Part shown: positions 1 through 5,313 of the stretch, piece by piece
How positions within the stretch are numbered: position 1 is the stretch's first letter
Layout of the letters: every line of letters begins with the position of its first letter
Source: Anaerolineales bacterium
Lineage (GTDB): Bacteria > Chloroflexota > Anaerolineae > Anaerolineales > Villigracilaceae
Reading direction: 5' to 3'
Length of the DNA stretch: 7,599 bases
NCBI GenBank assembly: GCA_025056515.1
Contig: JANWWB010000034.1
Coordinates: 1 to 7,599, forward strand
Notes under the pieces: model-generated
Seen by the model: the letters and a program-made list of their open reading frames with translations, nothing else
Told to the model about the DNA's origin: nothing
Databases searched by the model: none
Made by a program: the position numbers and the translations under genes

Positions 1-2
1 CC

Positions 3-110
3 TCTATTATAAAGGCTACCGAGCTGCTTCTCGGCCGCGATGCGCATGCTCTGCGCTATTTAAAGCACTATCGCTTGGTTGAGAAGCTCCGACAAGCCGA
101 ATCTCTCTAG
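3..110 (+). CDS. C-terminal end of an unidentified protein (5' part outside window)
   Basis: The frame beginning at base 3 is open from the window edge to a TAG stop at 108-110 and gives 35 residues, including LLLGRDAHALRYLKHYRLVEKL. The fragment is basic and amphipathic and looks like a C-terminal helix, with no low-complexity bias. The next gene converges on it with its stop at 146-148, leaving 35 bp between the two stops, which is normal packing for this window. No family can be recognised from so short a tail. The other two plus frames are interrupted within or near this stretch. It could still be a chance open frame. Confidence 0.45.
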   Translation, partial: SIIKATELLLGRDAHALRYLKHYRLVEKLRQAESL

Positions 111-145
111 GATCAGCGATTATGCTCGCTTCGCTAGCCTTGGAC

Positions 146-1291
146 TTATGCCGCCAGCAGTTTCTGCATCGCCTGCAAAAGTGCACGCAGGTCTCGTTCA
201 GAGTTGTAACCCTGAAAGCTAACCCGTAGCAATTTGTGCTCGTTCCAGGCGAGGAACGGTGCTTCGATGCGGTAATCATGATAAAGACGGTGTTTCAAGA
301 CCACCGGGTCTACCGACTCGGGCAAAGGGATGCTGACGAATTGACCGAACCAGCGTTCATCTGAAAGGGCAGGTAGACCGGTGAGCGCACAAATCCCTGC
401 TAGGGCGCGGCGTGCGAGGTCATGACACGCTGCCCGCACACGCGGCCAATCGTGCTCGTGTTGAAAGCGAATTGCTTCTGGAACGGCTAAAAATGCGGCG
501 ATGTCACGCGTCCCCTGCCATTCGTGATACTCTACCAGGCGGCTCGGGCCAGGGACTTCTGCTTCCCATCCCCAAGAGACCACCAGCGGTTCGAGGAGAT
601 GTTGTACTTCAGGGCGGGCGTAGAGAAACCCTGCTCCTTTCGGCGCACACAGCCATTTATGTAAGTTGCCTCCGTAGAAATCCGCTCCTAGCTCATCAAG
701 GTGGAGCGGAATCTGACCCGGCGCGTGCGCTCCATCTATAACGGTTAGAATCCCCTCGCGGCGGGCGCGGCGGATGACCGTCTCTACGGGGAAAATCAGT
801 GCTGTGGGACTGGTGATGTGACTGAGGAAAATGACTCGCGTGCGAGGAGTGACACCCTGCCAGAGCACATCGAGAAACGTCGCAGGCGTGGTAAGGGGGA
901 CGGGGATAGGTTGTCGGCGATAGACAAAGCCTCGTTTTGCGGCTAAAAAGCGCCAGGTTCGGTCGAGCGCTCCGTATTCGTGATCGGTTGCCAGGACTTC
1001 ATCTCCTGGTCCGAGGTCAAGGGAACGAGCGACAATGTTGAGGGCGACAGTGACGTTGGTCGTGTAGACCAAAGTTTCAGGAGAAGTGCCAAGATATGCC
1101 GCAAGCTCAGCGCGCGCAGCAGCTATTAAGTCGTTGTGGCGTCGTCCTAAGAATTCCACAGGTTGACGCTCTAGTTCACGTTGCCAACGCTGATAAGCAC
1201 GAAAGACCGGGCGCGGGGTGGCGCCAAATGAACCGTGATTCAAGAAAATGATCGAAGGATCGAGAAGGAAATAACGTCGCAGATTGAACAT
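146..1291 (-). CDS. PLP-dependent class-V aminotransferase, isopenicillin-N-epimerase-like
   Basis: A 381-residue fold-type I PLP enzyme of the class-V aminotransferase/cysteine desulfurase superfamily (COG0520-like). From the N-terminus: FLNHGSFGATP at 16-26; a cofactor phosphate-binding stretch TTNVTVALN at 77-85; the cofactor-ring Asp in IDGAHAPG (D186, H189); the Schiff-base lysine in GNLHKW (K212); QGTRDIAAF at 259-267; and the substrate-carboxylate arginine region LLRVSFQGYN (R356). The FLNHGSFG opening and the GTRD motif are typical of CefD (isopenicillin N epimerase)-like proteins. In non-antibiotic producers these are mostly uncharacterised aminotransferases, epimerases or lyases, so the substrate is unknown. 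An in-frame ATG 20 codons upstream exists, but I chose the ATG at 1291 because homologous sequence begins there, the longer form would overlap the divergent permease gene, and a TATAAT box lies 6 nt upstream. No Shine-Dalgarno is seen, so the mRNA is probably leaderless. The divergent permease may handle a related compound. Confidence 0.88.
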   Translation of the reverse strand: MFNLRRYFLLDPSIIFLNHGSFGATPRPVFRAYQRWQRELERQPVEFLGRRHNDLIAAARAELAAYLGTSPETLVYTTNVTVALNIVARSLDLGPGDEVLATDHEYGALDRTWRFLAAKRGFVYRRQPIPVPLTTPATFLDVLWQGVTPRTRVIFLSHITSPTALIFPVETVIRRARREGILTVIDGAHAPGQIPLHLDELGADFYGGNLHKWLCAPKGAGFLYARPEVQHLLEPLVVSWGWEAEVPGPSRLVEYHEWQGTRDIAAFLAVPEAIRFQHEHDWPRVRAACHDLARRALAGICALTGLPALSDERWFGQFVSIPLPESVDPVVLKHRLYHDYRIEAPFLAWNEHKLLRVSFQGYNSERDLRALLQAMQKLLAA

Positions 1292-1296
1292 GAGAC

Positions 1297-1306
1297 GATT
1301 ATAATC
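1297..1306. promoter_or_regulatory. Palindromic -10 box shared by two divergent genes
   Basis: GATTATAATC is a perfect 10-bp palindrome and presents TATAAT on both strands: plus at 1300-1305, and minus at 1303-1298. On the minus strand the hexamer ends 6 nt before the aminotransferase ATG (1291), placing the start point at or beside the A of ATG. On the plus strand it ends 9 nt before the permease ATG (1315), giving a leader of 0-3 nt. Neither gene has a Shine-Dalgarno. No convincing -35 is visible at 16-18 bp on either side, and neither side has the TGn extension. Confidence 0.6.
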
Positions 1307-1314
1307 AGCGCGCC

Positions 1315-2544
1315 ATGATTCGTCGTCTTTTTTCGGGGACACCCGTTCCACAACCTTATCGCTCTAACTTCAACCATCTCTATTGGGACATTGGCTGGTT
1401 CGGTGTCTTAAGCGGCAGCGCCGCTAACTTTTTGGGCGTCTATGCCGCGCGGTTAGGAGCAACCGGTTTTCAGATTGGTTTGCTCGGTTCCATGGGAGCG
1501 GTCATCAGTTTGTTGATTGCTCTCCCTGCTGCGCGCTGGATAGAACGTCGGCGCATTGACCGGGTTGTATTTTGGACTTCCATCGCCTATCGCTTGTTTT
1601 ATCTACTCTGGATTCCGCTCCCTTGGTTATTGGATGCCCAAGGACAAATCTGGGCGCTGATTGTGATCGCTTTGCTGATGGGTATTCCTGGCGTGCCGTT
1701 GGGAGTCGGTTTCAACATCTTGTTCGCCAGTGCTGTACCGGAAGATTGGCGGGCGCACGTAGCCGGAATTCGCAACGTAGTCTTCTCCATCGTATTTATA
1801 CTTTCTTCGCTAGCTTCCGGTTATCTGCTTGACCATCTTCCTTTCCCCGTCGGGTATCAGCTTGTATTCGGTATTGGTGCCTTTGGTGCACTGATGAGCA
1901 GTTATCACTTATATTTCATCCGACCCCTTGAGCGTTCGAACGCTCCTTTGCCGAAAACCGATGCCTTTGCGTTGGAAAAGCGTACAACTCTGCGCCTAGA
2001 CGTTTGGAAATCGCCCTTTGGTCGTGTTTTGTTGGTCCTGTTGGCGTTTCACTTAGCACAATACCTTGCCATTCCCCTCTTTCCGCTCTACAACGTTAAC
2101 GTCCTAAAATTGACCGATGCACAAATCGGCATCGGCACAGCGCTCTTTTATTTGACCGTCCTGCTCGGCTCGACTCAGTTAGCACGCCTGGCGCGCCGCT
2201 TTGGACATCATCGACTGACTGCTTGGGGTGTGATGGCGATGAGCTTATATCCGACTATTCTGGCTTTTTCGCGGTCGGTTTTTCCTTATTATGCTTTGCA
2301 GATCCTTGGGGGCTTGGTCTGGTCGGTGGTGGGAGGAGCACAGCCAAACTATTTGCTGGAGCGTGTGCCGGCAGATGACCGTCCGGCGCATCTGGCTTGG
2401 TACAGCATTGTTGTGAATGGATGTGTGTTGTTTGGATCACTTGTGGGGGCGGCCATTGGAGGTTGGATTGGCTTGGGAACGGCCTTGCTTGTCTTTGGGT
2501 TGCTACGCTTGCTTGCCGGTTTGGCCATATGGAAATGGGGATAG
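1315..2544 (+). CDS. Major facilitator superfamily permease, 12 predicted TM segments
   Basis: A 409-residue very hydrophobic protein of typical MFS length. Membrane helices are visible at roughly 22-46, 52-74, 84-104, 112-138, 152-171, 180-201, then a polar central loop (203-235), followed by 237-256, 268-290, 302-319, 324-345, 362-384 and 388-407. The loop between helices 2 and 3 reads PAARWIERRRIDR (71-83), the position of the basic MFS signature loop. LARLARRFGHHR (289-300) is its counterpart between helices 8 and 9. The sequence does not reveal the substrate. It starts 23 bp from the divergent aminotransferase and shares the palindromic -10 box. No ribosome-binding site precedes the ATG, consistent with a leaderless start. 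No intrinsic terminator is visible after the TAG at 2542-2544. A drug, sugar or metabolite exporter role would be a guess. Confidence 0.88.
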   Translation: MIRRLFSGTPVPQPYRSNFNHLYWDIGWFGVLSGSAANFLGVYAARLGATGFQIGLLGSMGAVISLLIALPAARWIERRRIDRVVFWTSIAYRLFYLLWIPLPWLLDAQGQIWALIVIALLMGIPGVPLGVGFNILFASAVPEDWRAHVAGIRNVVFSIVFILSSLASGYLLDHLPFPVGYQLVFGIGAFGALMSSYHLYFIRPLERSNAPLPKTDAFALEKRTTLRLDVWKSPFGRVLLVLLAFHLAQYLAIPLFPLYNVNVLKLTDAQIGIGTALFYLTVLLGSTQLARLARRFGHHRLTAWGVMAMSLYPTILAFSRSVFPYYALQILGGLVWSVVGGAQPNYLLERVPADDRPAHLAWYSIVVNGCVLFGSLVGAAIGGWIGLGTALLVFGLLRLLAGLAIWKWG

Positions 2545-2674
2545 CAGAGGTGGTCATCTTGTCGTGAAGTATGACTCGTCGGGTGGAATGGCTCTGATGG
2601 CGGGTGAGGTTCTCAAAAAGCTGGCTGTGGGCAGGAATTTTTGCCTTGCGAAAGTATTTGGATAAAAAAGATTA
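2545..2674. other. Non-coding stretch between the permease and repeat copy A
   Basis: I see no supportable gene here. One plus frame stays open to 2665 and reads ...GEVLKKLAVGRNFCLAKVFG, but it begins inside the permease gene in another frame and resembles no family I know. No T-tailed hairpin terminates the permease. The stretch may be more debris of the decayed locus that follows. Confidence 0.4.
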
Positions 2675-2849
2675 TTACTGTGTTGCAAACATAGGGTGTC
2701 GTCTCACTGCGAGGCGGCGCAGCCGCCGAAGCAGTCTCCCAGATCATTCGGAGGACTTCGTAGTCTGTCACTGGGCCAGGCCTTGCCGCCTTCAAAGGCT
2801 CATAACGACACATGCATTCTGAGTTTTCCAAATCTTTGCAACAGAGCAA
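2675..2849. repeat. Inverted-repeat element, copy A (MITE-like)
   Basis: The right end at 2836-2849 is TTGCAACAGAGCAA. The left end at 2675-2688 is TTACTGTGTTGCAA, which matches the reverse complement of the right end at 12 of 14 positions. The element is 175 bp and is related to copy B: both read TGTTGCAAACAT at the left end, then a (G)TCACTGC...GAAGCAGTCTCC module, and end in TTGCAACAGAGCAAA. In this copy the inner module holds the hairpin GGCGGC-gca-GCCGCC (about 2713-2727). There is no transposase and no clear target-site duplication. The ends resemble termini of IS6-family insertion sequences (GGCTCTGTTGCAAA), from my knowledge of that family. Confidence 0.75.
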
Positions 2850-3315
2850 AAGAAGGGATAGCCGCAGCACAGTATGCTCATAGTCAAGGCATTCAAACTG
2901 TGTTTTTTGTCTACACCTTGTGGACTCAAGGACAGGCTTCTGAGTTTAGGAAGATGGCTCAGGCTTTGGGGATGGATGTCCTCGGATTTGTCCAAGCGGA
3001 AGAGATCTCCGAACTTGCAGCTTTAGTCGACCAAATTGTGCTTCTTTCGCCCCAAGCTGTGTATTTTTCCGGCATATACGATAAAGGCGGACCTTTTCTC
3101 GCTGATTTGCGAGCACCCAACTTACCCGAGATGATATCGGGGTAGCGATTCGTACTTTCCGGGATTTTCCGGGCATTGGGCAAACCATCAATTTCGATGA
3201 AAAAGGTGACTTAAAGAAAGCTCCTTTTTGGCTGTATCGGGTTACTGCTTCCTCGGTTAACTTTTGGCATACCAACATGTTTCTGGGCGTCATTGAGGTT
3301 ATCCAAACCCCATAG
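2850..3315 (+). pseudogene. Remnant of a branched-chain-amino-acid-type ABC substrate-binding protein
   Basis: Two plus frames together resemble the periplasmic-binding-fold type 1 (LivJ/Leu-Ile-Val-binding) family. Frame 2, from about 2850 to the TAG at 3143-3145, reads GIAAAQYAHSQGIQTVFFVY..., then FRKMAQALGMDVLG, then LSPQAVYFSGIYDKGGPFLADLRA, the middle of such proteins. Frame 1, ending with TAG at 3313-3315, contains VAIRTFRDFPGIGQTINFDEKGD and continues to a normal-looking C-terminus. The signal peptide and roughly the first half of the N-lobe are missing. About 100 residues that should lie between the two parts (the GGDG...AYDA region) are also absent, and the frame changes near 3110-3142. 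The homology begins exactly at the right end of repeat copy A. With several lesions it cannot encode a working binding protein. No permease or ATPase partner genes remain nearby. Confidence 0.7.
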
Positions 3316-3409
3316 TCTCTGAAAACAATTCCTAGCAAGTCAAGGGTGTGACTGGGATGAGCGGATCATTTGAGCGCTCGCCCTACATGTTTTGACAGAA
3401 CATCTATGA

Positions 3410-3437
3410 TTAGGACAACTTGCACGAGTTGTCCTAA
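3410..3437. promoter_or_regulatory. Perfect 11-bp inverted repeat upstream of smpB
   Basis: TTAGGACAACT at 3410-3420 and AGTTGTCCTAA at 3427-3437 are exact reverse complements around a 6-nt spacer (tgcacg). Neither side is followed by a T-run, so it is not a standard intrinsic terminator in either direction. It lies 54 bp before the smpB start codon, in a position suitable for an operator or an RNA hairpin. The role is unknown. Confidence 0.5.
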
Positions 3438-3468
3438 GTCTTTATGGGGTATTCGGCAGAATTTGTAT

Positions 3469-3474
3469 TAGAAT
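3469..3474 (+). promoter_or_regulatory. Possible smpB -10 element
   Basis: TAGAAT lies 17 bp before the smpB ATG in an AT-rich stretch and would give a leader of about 10 nt that still contains the weak AGGA ribosome site at 3484-3487. No good -35 is found at the expected distance, so this is a weak call. Confidence 0.3.
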
Positions 3475-3491
3475 AGGACTTTCAGGATGCC

Positions 3492-3947
3492 ATGACAGAG
3501 ACTATCAAAGTTGTCGCAACGAATAAAAAAGCCCGCTTTGAATATTTTTTGTTGGAAACGTTCGAAGCCGGACTGGCTTTACAGGGCAGCGAAATCAAAT
3601 CCATCCGCGCCGGCAGAATGAGCATTAATGAAGCCTACGTGGAAGTGGATGGTCGGAATGCGTGGTTGGTGGAAGCCCATATTGCTCCCTATGAGCAAGC
3701 CAGCCGTTTCAATCATGATCCTAAGCGACCTCGGCGCTTGCTTCTGCATAAAAAAGAGATCCGTGAATTATGGAACGCCGTCCGTCAGAAGGGGGTAACG
3801 GTGATTCCGACGCGCGTCTACCTCAAGCGTGGTCGCGCAAAATTAGAAATCGCCATTGCAAAAGGTAAAAAACTGTATGATAAACGCGAAGCGATAGCGC
3901 GCCGCGATGCCGAACGAGAGCGCGAACGCGAAATGAGGATTCGTTGA
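3492..3947 (+). CDS. smpB: SsrA-binding protein SmpB (trans-translation)
   Basis: A 151-residue SmpB of normal length. SmpB binds tmRNA (SsrA), brings it to ribosomes stalled on broken mRNAs, and its C-terminal tail reads the empty mRNA channel. Visible family signatures are VATNKKARFEYFLLETFEAGLALQ (8-31), GSEIKSIRAGR (32-42), HIAPYEQASRFNHDPKRPRRLLLHKKEI (63-90), the VIPTRVYLKRGRAKLEIAIAKGKKLYDKRE stretch (104-133), and a basic, highly charged tail RRDAEREREREMRIR (137-151). Weak AGGA at 3484-3487 precedes the ATG. It stands alone and converges on the asd gene with 90 bp between stops. The tmRNA gene is not in this window. No clear terminator follows it. Confidence 0.96.
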   Translation: MTETIKVVATNKKARFEYFLLETFEAGLALQGSEIKSIRAGRMSINEAYVEVDGRNAWLVEAHIAPYEQASRFNHDPKRPRRLLLHKKEIRELWNAVRQKGVTVIPTRVYLKRGRAKLEIAIAKGKKLYDKREAIARRDAEREREREMRIR

Positions 3948-4037
3948 ATCGACCCTTCTGGCTTCTGTATGGCTAACTTGCCTGTATCCTCATCCCGCGC
4001 CTCTTCTTTTTCTGGGATCTTTGCAAGGAGCAAGGTG

Positions 4038-5090
4038 TCATTTCCAGCCCACATAACGCGCATAAAGCTCAGCGTTGTAAATTGAACCACCAGCAGCCCC
4101 ACGTAATGTGTTGTGGGAAAGGACAACGAACTTGAGATGAAAGAGGGGGTCGGGGCGCAAACGCCCAACCACGGTGGTCATTCCGTGACCACTCATTCGA
4201 TCTAAACGAGGTTGAGGGCGATCTGGCTCACGGCGTAGCAGGATAATTGGGCGTGGAGCAGAAGGCAAATCGCGCGCCAGGGAGGGAGCTTGGTAGTTTT
4301 CTAGAACGGCGGCAGCACTTTCCACATCAGCTGGCTGCTCTAGTTCCACACTAGCGCATACGGTATGTCCTTCCAGAACGGGCACACGATTGGTATGGGC
4401 AGAAAGGCGTAACGGCGCCTCCACAACTTTTCCTTGCGAGAGCTGGCCGAGCATCTTCCGTGGCTCTGTTTCCACTTTGCTCTCTTCTCCTGGAATGTAC
4501 GGAATCAGGTTGTCTAGAATATCCAGTGAGGCCACGCCGGGGTAGCCTGCGCCGGAAAGAGCTTGTAATGAGACAACAAAAGCACGCTGCACGCCAAAAG
4601 CAGTATCCAGAGCTTTAAGGGCGACTGTCAGCCCACTGCTCGTGCAATTCGGATTCGTAAGAATCGCACCTTGCCAGCCACGGTTTTTGCGCTGGATCTC
4701 GATCAGCGCGATGTGATCGGGATTGACCTCGGGCATGAGCAAGGGAATATCTGGCTCCATCCGGAAGGCTGAAGCATTCGAACAGACCACCTTGCCGGCG
4801 CGAGCGAAGTGCGGCTCAATCTGACGGGCTTCCTCGGCGGGCAGAGCAGAAAAGACCAATTTTGCCTCAGCCAGCTGCTCGGGATCGGGTGAAAGGATGC
4901 GCATCTCCGCCAGCTTCGGCGGCAAAGGATCGGGCAAAAGCCAGTGGACGGTTTCGCCATAACGTTTTCCCTCCGAACGTTCGGAAGCTGCAAGCGCAAC
5001 CACCTCAAACCAGGGGTGATGAGCTAGCAGCGAAACAAAGCGTTGTCCTACCATCCCCGTAGCACCTAGGATAGCAACAGGAATTTTCAT
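4038..5090 (-). CDS. asd: Aspartate-semialdehyde dehydrogenase, archaeal/fungal-type
   Basis: A 350-residue NADP-dependent enzyme reducing L-4-aspartyl phosphate to L-aspartate 4-semialdehyde, the second step of the aspartate pathway in the cytosol. The N-terminal Rossmann motif is GATGMVGQR (9-17). The catalytic cysteine is C149 in LTNPNCTSSGL. SLQALSGAGYPGV (174-186) and RVPVLEGHT (235-243, likely active-site H242) are the patterns of the archaeal/fungal class (TIGR00978-like), not the E. coli Asd class. The C-terminal dimer region ends HNTLRGAAGGSIYNAELY. The frame is open 64 codons further upstream, but that extension only translates the repeat element. The ATG at 5090 begins the conserved MKIPVAILGATG and has a strong GGAGG 4 nt before it. 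It follows aspartokinase on the same strand with a 223-bp gap occupied mostly by repeat copy B, so it is probably co-transcribed and under the same attenuator. Confidence 0.95.
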   Translation of the reverse strand: MKIPVAILGATGMVGQRFVSLLAHHPWFEVVALAASERSEGKRYGETVHWLLPDPLPPKLAEMRILSPDPEQLAEAKLVFSALPAEEARQIEPHFARAGKVVCSNASAFRMEPDIPLLMPEVNPDHIALIEIQRKNRGWQGAILTNPNCTSSGLTVALKALDTAFGVQRAFVVSLQALSGAGYPGVASLDILDNLIPYIPGEESKVETEPRKMLGQLSQGKVVEAPLRLSAHTNRVPVLEGHTVCASVELEQPADVESAAAVLENYQAPSLARDLPSAPRPIILLRREPDRPQPRLDRMSGHGMTTVVGRLRPDPLFHLKFVVLSHNTLRGAAGGSIYNAELYARYVGWK

Positions 5091-5125
5091 TGTTCCTCCA
5101 TAACGTGATGAGAATACCGTCAACC

Positions 5126-5290
5126 TTGCTCTGTTGCAAACATCGGTTATTATGTCACTGCAAGCGCAGCGCCTGCCCCGAGCGAAGCGGGAGGGAAGCA
5201 GTCTCCTGGATTGCCAGGAGATTGCTTCGGCGGCTACGCGCCTTGCAAAGATACTCAAACATGAGAGTTTGACTCCTTGCAACAGAGCAA
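5126..5290. repeat. Inverted-repeat element, copy B (MITE-like), inside the lysC-asd operon
   Basis: A 165-bp element bounded by perfect 14-bp terminal inverted repeats: TTGCTCTGTTGCAA (5126-5139) and TTGCAACAGAGCAA (5277-5290). Inside, AAGCAGTCTCCTGG (5196-5209) faces CCAGGAGATTGCTT (5214-5227) across a 4-nt loop, a 14-bp stem with one G-T wobble. It also contains a GTCACTGC...GAAGCAGTCTCC module like copy A and a second inverted module (GGAGATTGCTTCGGCGGC). Flanking 8-mers do not match, so no target-site duplication is left. It carries no coding capacity. Outer ends match IS6-family termini (GGCTCTGTTGCAAA) at nearly all positions. The family statement rests on memory of those termini. Confidence 0.8.
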
Positions 5291-5313
5291 ATCAATCTCA
5301 ATAAATGCCTCTG

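Noticed and set aside
1292..1351. A 20-codon longer start for the aminotransferase.
   Set aside because: It would overlap the divergent permease gene, is not family-like, and lies upstream of the TATAAT box. The ATG at 1291 fits the family N-terminus.
2417..2822. Plus-strand open frames 2417-2665 and 2604-2822.
   Set aside because: The first begins inside the permease gene in another frame and the second runs into repeat copy A. Neither has a ribosome site or a recognisable family.
3992..4018. A possible shared terminator between the smpB and asd stops (ATCCC / GGGAT).
   Set aside because: Only 5 bp of stem around a loop of 17 nt, with no T-run directly after it on either strand.
5097..5123. 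A secondary asd promoter (TTGACG, 15 bp, TATGGA on the minus strand).
   Set aside because: The spacer is short, the -10 is poor and overlaps the ribosome site. Co-transcription from the strong upstream promoter is simpler.
5091..5282. An N-terminal extension of 64 codons on asd.
   Set aside because: It is only the translation of repeat copy B and its flank. The conserved protein starts at the ATG at 5090, which has its own GGAGG.
2675..5290. The repeated sequences as parts of a CRISPR array.
   Set aside because: There are only two copies more than 2 kb apart, each with inverted ends and different interiors, with no regular spacing and no cas genes.
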